DNA of 21,851 bases from Bryobacteraceae bacterium (GTDB lineage Bacteria; Acidobacteriota; Terriglobia; Bryobacterales; Bryobacteraceae). The position numbers and the translations under genes are program-made. Below the pieces are notes generated by a model. That model ran no database searches and was not told the origin of the DNA. It saw nothing but the letters and a program-made list of their open reading frames with translations. The DNA is taken from contig JASHQT010000631.1 in assembly GCA_030039005.1 (NCBI GenBank), positions 1 through 21,851 of the forward strand. The letters are read 5' to 3'. Shown here piece by piece: positions 15,274 through 21,851 of this stretch (its first letter is position 1; each line of letters opens with the position of its first letter).

Positions 15274-15728
15274 GCAAGCGCACCAGCTTCGCCCACGTCA
15301 CGAAAGAACTGAGCCGGGACCCGCGCTTAAAGCAAGCGCTCGCCAGAGCGCGAAGTAAAACCCGAGGAAAAGAGGTACGCCGGGTCGACGACGCAACGGG
15401 GATGGCTTTGCTGCTGCTGGGAACCGTGTCGCGTTTCACGAAGAGAAAGAAGGCCAGGGCGCTGGAAGAGGCGATGGACCTCATCTATCTGCTGGTCCAG
15501 GTCAGCATTGTTTTGAAGGAAAACGTTTTTGACCGTCCGGCGGTCAAGAAATTCTTCAGTCACAGCTTCGGGCAGCTCTACTCGCTGGCGCAACAGTTCG
15601 TCGCCCTCATATTGCCCAAGCGTAAGGCCCCAACGGCCGCAATCCGTCGCAAAAAAATGAAAGGACCCAATCATGAAAACCAAAAAGAAAAGACCGCCCA
15701 AGGCAGTAACGCTCTTGACAAAAGTTGA
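15270..15728 (+). CDS. Small basic helical protein of unknown function
   Basis: The 152-residue product starts at ATG 15270 in the ATGA overlap with the CHAD stop, with GGAGG at 15261-15265. An earlier in-frame start at 15246 lies inside the CHAD gene and is not preferred. The N-terminus is Lys/Arg-rich. The middle (about 46-110) contains two amphipathic helices, GMALLLLGTVSRF and AMDLIYLLVQVSIVLKENVF, with hydrophobic faces but no clear membrane spanner. The tail is Lys/Arg/Asn-rich. Amphipathic helices plus basic ends are compatible with granule or membrane-surface attachment (phasin-like behaviour), which is only inference. It overlaps the next gene by 56 bp. Confidence 0.65.
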   Translation: MSKRTSFAHVTKELSRDPRLKQALARARSKTRGKEVRRVDDATGMALLLLGTVSRFTKRKKARALEEAMDLIYLLVQVSIVLKENVFDRPAVKKFFSHSFGQLYSLAQQFVALILPKRKAPTAAIRRKKMKGPNHENQKEKTAQGSNALDKS

Positions 15729-15993
15729 GACGCTGCTGTCCGATGTTCTCGATGAGTGTTTCGAAATCGAAAAGAGCGTCGAGAAAAACGTCCGCGTGCT
15801 GCTTCGATCGGCTGAAGCGTCGGTCGTCGCCGCCAAGGAATATTTCATCACTCCCGAGCGTCCGGCAGTCGCGAGAAAAATCACCAAACGCCCAGCGCAT
15901 GTTTCACGCCACCGCGTGGCTGCCAACAGGCGCAGGGCTCCGCTAGGCACCGGCAAGCGCTCCATCCGGCGGGTCGCCAGAAAAGTTGCTTGA
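15673..15993 (+). CDS. Small Arg/Lys-rich protein of unknown function
   Basis: The 106-residue product has a helical core (about 13-60, VTLLTKVETLLSDVLDE and following), followed by a strongly basic tail with many Arg/Lys, Ala and Pro (68-106). This design resembles histone-H1-like or PhaM-type proteins, in which an acidic or helical head is joined to a basic tail that binds DNA or polyphosphate. AAAGGA at about 15659-15664 precedes ATG 15673. It overlaps the upstream gene by 56 bp and is the last gene of the run; the following gene starts 64 bp later. Function is not assigned. A short overlapping frame at 15725-15946 is only a shadow. Confidence 0.6.
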   Translation: MKTKKKRPPKAVTLLTKVETLLSDVLDECFEIEKSVEKNVRVLLRSAEASVVAAKEYFITPERPAVARKITKRPAHVSRHRVAANRRRAPLGTGKRSIRRVARKVA

Positions 15994-16057
15994 CCGAAAG
16001 CCGTCAGACGTTGGGCGCGTGGATCGGCCGCTCGCGCGTGCTACCTTGGGTTTTCGC

Positions 16058-17182
16058 ATGATCCCATTGCTTGACCTCGCCGCCGAATACCGCGAGCTGA
16101 AACCGGAGATTGACGCCGCGGTCGCGCGCGTGCTTATGAGCGGCCAGTACATCGGCGGCCCGGAGATCACCGGGCTCGAGGAGGAATTCGCCTCCTACTG
16201 CGGCGCCCGTTACGGCGTCGCTGTCAATTCTGGAACCAGCGCGTTGCACCTGGCATTGCTCGCCGTGGGGCTAGGGCCGGGCGATGAAGTGATCACCGTT
16301 CCCTTTACCTTCTACGCCACCGTCGCGGCCATCGGCTATGTGGGCGCAACCCCAGTCTACGTCGATATTCATCCCGCCACTTTCAACATCGATTCGGCCA
16401 AAATCGAAGCCGCTATCACGCGCCGCACGCGCGCGATTTTGCTGGTGCATCTGTACGGCCGCTGCGCGGACATGGATCCCATTCTGGAGATCGCGCGCAG
16501 GCACAATCTGGTAGTCATCGAAGATGCCGCGCAAGCCCACGGTGCCGAAGATCGCGGCCGGCGCGCGGGCGGGATCGGCGATATCGGTTGTTTCAGCTTC
16601 TATCCCACCAAGAACCTGGGCGCGGCGGGCGAAGGCGGTATGCTTACCACAAATAATCCCGAATACGCGCGTACCGCCGCTCTGCTGCGCAGTTGGGGCG
16701 AGGAGCAGCGCTATCGCCCGCGGCTCAAAGGTTTCAATTATCGCCTGCCCGCGCTGCAGGCGGCCATTTTGCGCGTCAAGCTGCGGCGCCTGGAGACATG
16801 GATCGCCGCCCGGCGCGCGCGAGCCTCCGAGTACGACCGCCTGCTCGAACTTTCCGCGGTCGCGCGCCCGGAAGCCGCGCCGGATTCGCGCCACGTCTAT
16901 TGCCTCTACACGATCCGCACGGCGGATCGCGACGCATTGCAACGGGAGCTGGCGGCAGCCGGAATTCAAACCGCGGTTCACTATCCCCTGCCCATTCACC
17001 TTATGCCCGCGTACGCTGACTCGCGGTATAAAGCCGGTGATTTTCCGGTCGCTGAAGCTTGCGCCAATACCGTTCTAAGCCTGCCGCTTTATTCCCAGAT
17101 CACATCGCGGGAAATAGAGGAAATAAGCTCGAGAATTTGCGAACTGCGTCCCACAACGTTTCAAGAAACCTTCTCATTCTGA
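16058..17182 (+). CDS. DegT/DnrJ/EryC1/StrS-type sugar aminotransferase
   Basis: The 374-residue product is a PLP-dependent sugar aminotransferase with a family-typical N-terminus (IPLLDLAAEYRELKPEID). NSGTSALHLAL holds the PLP phosphate-binding loop. VIEDAAQAHGA carries the Asp (156) that contacts the pyridine nitrogen. FSFYPTKNLGAAGEGG contains the Schiff-base Lys (185). The C-terminus has the typical HYPLPIHLMPAY loop. It transfers an amino group, usually from glutamate, to a nucleotide-linked keto-sugar. ATG 16058 is preferred because homologues start near there; the open frame extends back to 15986. It lies 16 bp before a flagellar-cap gene, and FliD or flagellin glycosylation pathways use such enzymes, so a link is possible. 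The exact sugar is unknown. Confidence 0.93.
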   Translation: MIPLLDLAAEYRELKPEIDAAVARVLMSGQYIGGPEITGLEEEFASYCGARYGVAVNSGTSALHLALLAVGLGPGDEVITVPFTFYATVAAIGYVGATPVYVDIHPATFNIDSAKIEAAITRRTRAILLVHLYGRCADMDPILEIARRHNLVVIEDAAQAHGAEDRGRRAGGIGDIGCFSFYPTKNLGAAGEGGMLTTNNPEYARTAALLRSWGEEQRYRPRLKGFNYRLPALQAAILRVKLRRLETWIAARRARASEYDRLLELSAVARPEAAPDSRHVYCLYTIRTADRDALQRELAAAGIQTAVHYPLPIHLMPAYADSRYKAGDFPVAEACANTVLSLPLYSQITSREIEEISSRICELRPTTFQETFSF

Positions 17183-17198
17183 CGATATTTCGTGCAGT

Positions 17199-18923
17199 AT
17201 GGGCACCACCAGCACAACGCCCACCGGTGGCAGCACCACCGCGAGCAGCGTGGCCAGCGCGTCCAACCCAAGCAGCACCCCGCTGTATTTCACTGGGCTC
17301 AGCACGTATTCGAGCGACTTCCAGAGCATCATCCAGCGCGCCGTGCAGGTCGCCGATATTCCGGTGCAGAGTCTCGAAAATCAGGAATCCACCGTCGAGG
17401 CGCAGGAGCAAGCTCTCAGCACGCTTGAGCCGGCCGTGACCGCGGTGGGCAACGATGTGACAAACCTGGGCACGCTGGCCAGCACGCAAGGTCTGGGGGC
17501 AACCAGTTCTGATCCGAGCGTAGTGTCGGTTCAGAACACGGGCGCCACCGAGCCCGGTACGTACACGGTGTCCGATATCCAGACGCTGGCCAGCGCGGCA
17601 TCGGAAACGTCCTTGTCAGGCTACTCCTCCAGCCAGTCCATCAATTCCGCCGGACTGGTGACTCTGGTGTCCGGTTCCAACACCTATCAGCTCAATCTCA
17701 GCGCATCGGACCAGAATAATATTTCCGGATTGGCGCAGGCCATCAACGCCGCCGATGCCGGCGTCACAGCCACCGTCTTGACTGCGGGATCCTCCGATTA
17801 CCTGGTAGTCTCCGCCAATAATTCGGGAGCCACCACGCTGCAACTCAATAGCGTCACCGCGGACGATCTGGTCAGCAGCACGGGCTCAGGGACAGAAACT
17901 TCGTTGCAGACCTACGCTGACGCTGAGTCCACTCCGGTGTCGCAAAACGGACAAGTTCAACTTGTGGTGGGGTCCCAAAGCTATGCCCTCAACGTCAGCG
18001 GCAGCACCAACACTCTCGACGGTCTCGCGCAGGCCATCAATTCCGCCGATGCCGGGGTGACAGCCACGGTCGTAGGCAGCGTCGGGGCGTATGCGCTGTC
18101 CATTACGGACTCCAGCGGCGCAACCACCATCCAGCTCAACGATCTGCAAAATCCCACGGATTTGATCTCCGACAAAAATCAAGGCAGTAACGCCAAGTTT
18201 GAAGTCAATGGCGTTTCCGTTACCGAGTCCACCAACAACATCACCGACGTCATTCCCGGCATCAGCTTTACGCTGCTTGAGACCACGTCCAGCTCCCAAT
18301 CGGTTACATTGTCGCTCGCTCCCAGCTCATCCCAACTCGCCAGCGCTCTCAAGAGCTTTGTCAACGACTACAACACGCTGGTCGGCGACGTGAGCGCGCA
18401 GGAGGGACAAAGTGCCGGCGCGCTCGGCGGCAACCTGATCATCAATCAGATCAGCGAGGCCATGCAGGATCTGGTCATGTACTTCAATCCGGCCAGCAGC
18501 AGCAGCATCCACAGCCTCTCCGACCTGGGAGTAACCTTCAACGAAACCGGTCAGATGAGTTTCAGCAGCAATACCTTCAACTCGCTCTCCGAAACCCAGC
18601 TCTCAGACGCTTACAAGTTCATCGGCTCGTCAAACTCCGGCTTCGCGGCTCTGGCCAGCAACTTCACACAGTTGAGCGATCCCGTCACCGGCACCATCGA
18701 AGCGGAGGTCAGCGGCGATGAAAGCGAGGTCACCAGCCTGCAGAGTCAAATCTCAACCGCCGAAGCCTACGTGAACCAGGTGCAACAAACCGCAACCCAG
18801 CAGATGGAAGCCGCCGATGCGCTAGTGGCCGAATTGCAACAGGAGCAGACGGATCTGGACGCCTCCATCCAAAGCGTGAATTACGTCTTGTATGGACGGC
18901 AGGTGAGCGTCGACGGAATCTAA
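17199..18923 (+). CDS. fliD: Flagellar filament-capping protein FliD
   Basis: The 574-residue product has a Ser/Thr-rich lead, then FTGLSTYSSDFQSIIQRA (31-48), the conserved FliD N-terminal start. A coiled-coil helix follows (55-95) with IPVQSLENQ. Two Flagellin_IN-type repeats occupy 136-231 and 233-330. NAKFEVNGVSVTES with NNITDVIPGISFTLLE (331-361) is diagnostic for FliD. A C-terminal FliD domain ends in a long coiled coil (about 505-560). FliD caps the growing filament and guides flagellin folding outside the cell, exported by the type III flagellar apparatus, so the lack of a signal peptide is expected. No flagellin, fliS or other flagellar gene is in the window. A filament-cap-like role in another surface appendage cannot be excluded. 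Confidence 0.88.
   Translation: MGTTSTTPTGGSTTASSVASASNPSSTPLYFTGLSTYSSDFQSIIQRAVQVADIPVQSLENQESTVEAQEQALSTLEPAVTAVGNDVTNLGTLASTQGLGATSSDPSVVSVQNTGATEPGTYTVSDIQTLASAASETSLSGYSSSQSINSAGLVTLVSGSNTYQLNLSASDQNNISGLAQAINAADAGVTATVLTAGSSDYLVVSANNSGATTLQLNSVTADDLVSSTGSGTETSLQTYADAESTPVSQNGQVQLVVGSQSYALNVSGSTNTLDGLAQAINSADAGVTATVVGSVGAYALSITDSSGATTIQLNDLQNPTDLISDKNQGSNAKFEVNGVSVTESTNNITDVIPGISFTLLETTSSSQSVTLSLAPSSSQLASALKSFVNDYNTLVGDVSAQEGQSAGALGGNLIINQISEAMQDLVMYFNPASSSSIHSLSDLGVTFNETGQMSFSSNTFNSLSETQLSDAYKFIGSSNSGFAALASNFTQLSDPVTGTIEAEVSGDESEVTSLQSQISTAEAYVNQVQQTATQQMEAADALVAELQQEQTDLDASIQSVNYVLYGRQVSVDGI
17604..18188 (+). repeat. Internal duplication of a ~96-residue module in FliD
   Basis: Unit 1 (17604-17891) and unit 2 (17895-18188) both run from ETSL to about DLISS/DLISD. 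They share LAQAINxADAGVTATV and SGATTxQLN. DNA similarity is clearest around 17736 and 18030 (offset 294 bp). The repeats match the Flagellin_IN module, and tandem duplication explains the long central domain. Confidence 0.75.
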
Positions 18924-18935
18924 CCGCGACCGCGA

Positions 18936-20387
18936 TTACTCCAAACGATAATTCGGCGCTTCCTTAGTGATGATCACGTCGTGCACGTGCCCTTCCCGCA
19001 GCGCGGCCGACGTCACGCGCAGGAACCTCGCATTCTCTTGCAAGTCCCGAATGTTCCGGCAGCCGCAGTACCCCATCCCGGCTTTCAGCCCGCCCACGAG
19101 TTGATACACCAGTTCAGACAGCGGTCCCTTGTACGGCACCCGCCCCTCGATGCCTTCGGGCACCAGCTTTCCGCTGCTGTCCTGGGGATAGCGGTCCGAA
19201 CCGGCGGTCATCGCGCCCATCGAGCCCATGCCGCGATAACTCTTGAACGTTCGGCCTTGGTACAAAATCGTCTCGCCCGGACTTTCTTCGGTCCCGGCCA
19301 GCAGACTCCCGATCATCACCGCGTCCGCCCCCGCCGCGATGGCCTTGCTGATGTCGCCCGAAAACTTGATGCCCCCGTCGGAGATCAGCGGTACGCCCGA
19401 GCCTCGTGAAGCGCGCGCGCACTCGGCGATGGCGGTGATCTGCGGCACTCCGGCGCCGCTCACCACGCGCGTAGTGCAAATAGAGCCCGGCCCGATCCCT
19501 ACCTTGATTCCATCGACGCCCAGACTGATCAAATCGCGCGCTCCTTCAAACGTCGCCACGTTTCCCGCGATCAGGTCCACCTCGGGCATCTTTTGCTTCA
19601 GCGTGCGAACCGCGTCCATCACGCGTTGGCTGTGTCCGTGCGCGGAATCCACCGCGATCACGTCCACTTTTCTGGCCACCAGCTCCTGAGCCCGCTCCAG
19701 GAAATCGGCGCCCGAACCCACGGCGGCGCCCACGCGCAAGCGGCCCTGGGAATCCTTTGCGGCGTTCGGATATTTCAACTTCTTCTGGATATCCTTTACC
19801 GTGATGAGGCCTTTGAGCGCGTAATGCTCGTCCACCACCAGCAGTTTCTCCACGCGGTGCTGGTGCAGAATCTTTTCCGCTTCTTCGAGCGTGGTTCCCA
19901 CCGGCACGGTGATGAGATGATCCTTGGTCATCACGTCGGAGATGGGCAAATCATGGCGGGTCTCGAACCGCAGATCGCGATTGGTGAGAATGCCGACCAA
20001 GCGCCCGTTCTTGGTCACCGGAACGCCGGAGATGCGGTACCGCCGCATCAGCTCGAGCGCGTCGGAAATCCTTTTCTCCGGTTCGATCGTGATCGGATCG
20101 ACAATCATGCCGCTCTCACTGCGCTTCACCCGGTCCACTTCTTCGGCCTGCCGGTCGATCGGCATGTTGCGATGAACGATGCCGATGCCGCCCTGCTGCG
20201 CGAGCGCGATCGCCAGGTGCGACTCGGTGACCGTGTCCATGGCGGCGCTCACGATGGGAATGTTCATCGCGATGTGCCGGGTGAGGCAGGTGCGCGTGTC
20301 GGTTTCCGCCGGCAGCACGCTGCTGCGAGCCGGCTGGAGAAGGATATCGTCGAAGGTAAGGCCTTCCAGAATCGTTTCTTGGATCAT
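18936..20387 (-). CDS. guaB: Inosine-5'-monophosphate dehydrogenase
   Basis: The 483-residue product has the IMPDH start [20 protein letters not shown] and [13 protein letters not shown] two-CBS-domain insert spans about 95-205. [23 protein letters not shown] and the catalytic loop [11 protein letters not shown] follow, with Cys304. [26 protein letters not shown] and the flap [16 protein letters not shown] complete it. It oxidises IMP to XMP with NAD+, the first committed step of GMP synthesis, in the cytosol. ATG 20387 gives a standard length; an in-frame ATG at 20402 would add five residues, and GGAAG between them weakly favours the inner start. It is convergent with fliD (12-bp gap) and divergent from the AhpD-like gene. 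Confidence 0.98.
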   Translation of the reverse strand: MIQETILEGLTFDDILLQPARSSVLPAETDTRTCLTRHIAMNIPIVSAAMDTVTESHLAIALAQQGGIGIVHRNMPIDRQAEEVDRVKRSESGMIVDPITIEPEKRISDALELMRRYRISGVPVTKNGRLVGILTNRDLRFETRHDLPISDVMTKDHLITVPVGTTLEEAEKILHQHRVEKLLVVDEHYALKGLITVKDIQKKLKYPNAAKDSQGRLRVGAAVGSGADFLERAQELVARKVDVIAVDSAHGHSQRVMDAVRTLKQKMPEVDLIAGNVATFEGARDLISLGVDGIKVGIGPGSICTTRVVSGAGVPQITAIAECARASRGSGVPLISDGGIKFSGDISKAIAAGADAVMIGSLLAGTEESPGETILYQGRTFKSYRGMGSMGAMTAGSDRYPQDSSGKLVPEGIEGRVPYKGPLSELVYQLVGGLKAGMGYCGCRNIRDLQENARFLRVTSAALREGHVHDVIITKEAPNYRLE

Positions 20388-20449
20388 GAAGGGTACTTCC
20401 ATTATGGCGCGAACCGCTACGATGAGGTAGGACGAACGCGAGAAATTAC

Positions 20450-20890
20450 ATGGCGACTCTAGGATTGATCGAATACGCGGACGCGAGCCCGGAAGTGCGT
20501 GCCGTTTACGACGACATCATGGCTACGCGCAAAACCGACTGGATCAACAACTTTTGGAAAGCGCTGGCTCACGATCCCGTCACGTTGCGCCGAACCTGGA
20601 ACAGCGTGAAAGAAATCATGGCGCCCGGCGCGTTGGACGCGCTCACCAAGGAAATGATTTACCTGGCGGTAAGCGCGACCAATCAATGCGGCTATTGCAT
20701 CGCGTCGCACACTGCGGCCGCGCGCAAGGCCGGGATGACGGATGCCATGCTTGCCGAGGTGATGGCCGTGGTGGGCATGGCGAACGAGAGCAACCGCCTC
20801 GCCAGCGGCTATCAGGTGGAGATTGACCAAAAGTTTTTGGCAACAACATACTTGACTAACCAAGCGTCTTGCCGTATGATTGACTTATGA
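20450..20890 (+). CDS. AhpD-like / carboxymuconolactone decarboxylase-family protein, 3' end altered by an IS
   Basis: The 146-residue product is an all-helical AhpD/CMD-fold protein. [20 protein letters not shown] (76-95) holds the redox pair C80-C83 and H87, the alkylhydroperoxidase active site of this family. Such enzymes reduce peroxides or act as thiol reductases with partner proteins. Length is typical up to about residue 130 (EIDQKFL). The last 16 residues ([16 protein letters not shown]) appear to come from the IS1595-type left end, starting near 20839, so the natural C-terminus has been replaced. The catalytic core is intact, so function may survive. The stop TGA at 20888-20890 overlaps the transposase ATG. 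It lies 62 bp from guaB, divergently. Confidence 0.88.
   Translation: MATLGLIEYADASPEVRAVYDDIMATRKTDWINNFWKALAHDPVTLRRTWNSVKEIMAPGALDALTKEMIYLAVSATNQCGYCIASHTAAARKAGMTDAMLAEVMAVVGMANESNRLASGYQVEIDQKFLATTYLTNQASCRMIDL
20852..20880 (+). promoter_or_regulatory. Sigma70-type promoter of the IS transposase
   Basis: TTGACT at 20852-20857, a 17-bp spacer, and TATGAT at 20875-20880 form a near-consensus promoter, the best one I find in the window. The expected start of transcription, about 7 bases beyond the -10, falls on or next to the transposase ATG at 20887, so the mRNA may be leaderless. Confidence 0.75.
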
Positions 20891-21851
20891 ACACGTGGCC
20901 AGAGACTTTACAGGAAGCAATTCAATATTTTACCGATCCCGAGAACTGCCACAAGTTCATGGTGGCGATGCGCTGGCCGGATGGCGTTGTGAAGTGCCCC
21001 ACATGTGGCTCCGAGAAGGTCACGTACCTCGCCAAGCAACGTCGATTCAAGTGCTATGGCAAGCATCCTAGAGCGCAATTTTCGGTCAAGGTTGGGACCA
21101 TCTTTGAAGACTCTCCGCTCGGCCTAGACAAGTGGCTCCCGGCGGCCTGGCTCATCTTGAATTGCAAAAACGGCATCAGTTCCTACGAACTCGCCCGTGA
21201 CCTAAAGATCACCCAGAAGTCCACTTGGTTCATGCTCCATCGGATTCGGCTTATGATGCAAGACGATCTCACTGGCGGGATGCTTGGTGGCGACGTTGAA
21301 ATTGATGAAACCTTCATCGGCGGAAGCGTTCGTAATATGCACAAGGCACGTAAGGCTAAGGTCCAAACGTTAGGGCGGAACACCGGCAACAAAACCGTTG
21401 TGCTTGGCATCCTGGAACGTGCGAGCGAGGATAAACCCAAGCGCGTACGGGCCACAATCATCGCAAATCGCAGCAAGTCGACTATCCAATCTGAGGTCAT
21501 TGCTCATGTCGAAAAGGGCGCTTCGCTGCACTCTGACGAATGGGGCCAGAACTGGCGGATGGATGATTATGAACACAAGATCGTGAATCACCTTGAGAAG
21601 TACGTCGATGGACAAGTACACACGAACGGTCTAGAGAATTTCTGGTCGCTACTGAAACGCTCCATCGGCGGAACGTATATCAGCGTGGAGCCATTCCACT
21701 TGTTCCGGTACGTCGATGAGCAAGCATTTCGCTTCAATAATCGCAAACTCACCGATACCCAGCGCTTCGAGCAAGCCATGAACAACATCAACGGAAAGCG
21801 CGTAACCTGGGACGAGCTAACCGGAAATGATGGCAGCCGTGCGACGTGGCT
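20887..21851 (+). CDS. IS1595-family transposase (3' truncated by the window)
   Basis: At least 321 residues are present with no stop before the window edge. An N-terminal zinc-ribbon begins with CPTC (37-40); the usual second Cys pair is incomplete, with C56 and H60 in its place. SVKVGTIFEDSPLGLDKW (66-83) is the family linker. The DDE-like (ISXO2) nuclease domain shows EIDETFIGG with D140, LHSDEWGQNW with D217, and HTNGLENFWSLLKR with N247, E250 and K257, matching the IS1595 active-site pattern. It cuts and joins IS ends. No Shine-Dalgarno precedes the ATG, which overlaps the stop of the disrupted AhpD-like gene as ATGA, allowing coupled or leaderless translation. The remaining C-terminus is outside the window. 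Confidence 0.93.
   Translation, partial: MNTWPETLQEAIQYFTDPENCHKFMVAMRWPDGVVKCPTCGSEKVTYLAKQRRFKCYGKHPRAQFSVKVGTIFEDSPLGLDKWLPAAWLILNCKNGISSYELARDLKITQKSTWFMLHRIRLMMQDDLTGGMLGGDVEIDETFIGGSVRNMHKARKAKVQTLGRNTGNKTVVLGILERASEDKPKRVRATIIANRSKSTIQSEVIAHVEKGASLHSDEWGQNWRMDDYEHKIVNHLEKYVDGQVHTNGLENFWSLLKRSIGGTYISVEPFHLFRYVDEQAFRFNNRKLTDTQRFEQAMNNINGKRVTWDELTGNDGSRATW

Larger units (their letters stand above)
20839..21851 (+). mobile_element. IS1595-family insertion sequence, right end outside the window
   Basis: The left boundary is placed near 20839, where GGCAACAACATACTTG begins and the upstream host reading frame stops resembling its family. One transposase gene follows on the same strand and is cut by the window edge, so the right inverted repeat and target duplication cannot be seen. 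The boundary is an estimate. The lower GC content of this stretch compared with guaB upstream supports separate origin. Confidence 0.7.

Noticed and set aside
18924..18935. Bidirectional terminator between fliD and guaB
   Set aside because: The gap is only 12 bp and shows no stem with a T-tract.
20403..20449. Divergent sigma70 promoters between guaB and the AhpD-like gene
   Set aside because: CATAAT and TACGAT hexamers occur, but neither has a -35 element at acceptable distance, so I do not call them.
19593..20462. 289-codon plus-strand open frame
   Set aside because: It lies antisense to guaB, whose motifs are complete. Composition is His/Arg-rich and no family resemblance is seen.

Overview
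The window looks like a chromosomal segment from a GC-rich, Gram-negative-type bacterium. Gene content and style suggest an Acidobacteriota member (Solibacter/Bryobacter-like), but this is inferred from general resemblance, not from a marker gene. Features it contains include a FliD-like filament cap, PHA-granule and CHAD proteins, many Shine-Dalgarno-led short-gap operons and an IS1595-family transposase. No rRNA, CRISPR array or plasmid/phage structural module is visible.

Layout. (1) 1-600: the tail of an unrecognised ORF, a gene-poor stretch with an 11-bp tandem repeat, and tRNA-Ser(UGA) on the minus strand. (2) 686-2401: a three-part ABC ATPase (MgtE-N-like domain, NrtD/SsuB-type ATPase, AAA-associated C-terminal domain) with no permease beside it. 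(3) 2488-7199: a three-gene carbohydrate operon of a GT-A-fold glycosyltransferase-like protein, a GT4 glycosyltransferase and an amylo-alpha-1,6-glucosidase-like enzyme. (4) 7285-8248: a decayed OmpR/KdpE-type response regulator followed by a convergent PhoU-like gene. (5) 8576-15993: ten co-directional genes with small gaps or overlaps. They are a DUF5132-like membrane-anchored peptide, an HMA_2-domain protein, a tiny Gly/Ala-rich membrane peptide, a PHA-granule-region protein, a P1B-type ATPase without a CPx motif, an Arf-like P-loop GTPase with a hydrophobic N-terminus, an unknown protein, a CHAD protein and two small basic proteins. (6) 16058-18923: a DegT/DnrJ/EryC1 aminotransferase and an orphan FliD. 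(7) 18936-20387: guaB on the minus strand. (8) 20450-21851: an AhpD-like gene whose 3' end runs into an IS1595-family element cut off by the window edge.

The main discovery candidate is region 5. A P1B ATPase without CPx, an HMA_2 protein and small membrane peptides recall the ferrosome (Fez) iron-storage organelle clusters, whose granules hold iron and phosphate. Here they sit with proteins whose families attach to storage granules (PHA_gran_rgn, CHAD) and with a putative membrane-associated small GTPase. A PhoU-like gene is divergent from the cluster. Together they could build or load a metal/phosphate storage compartment. That function is inference; the gene order and motifs are seen directly.
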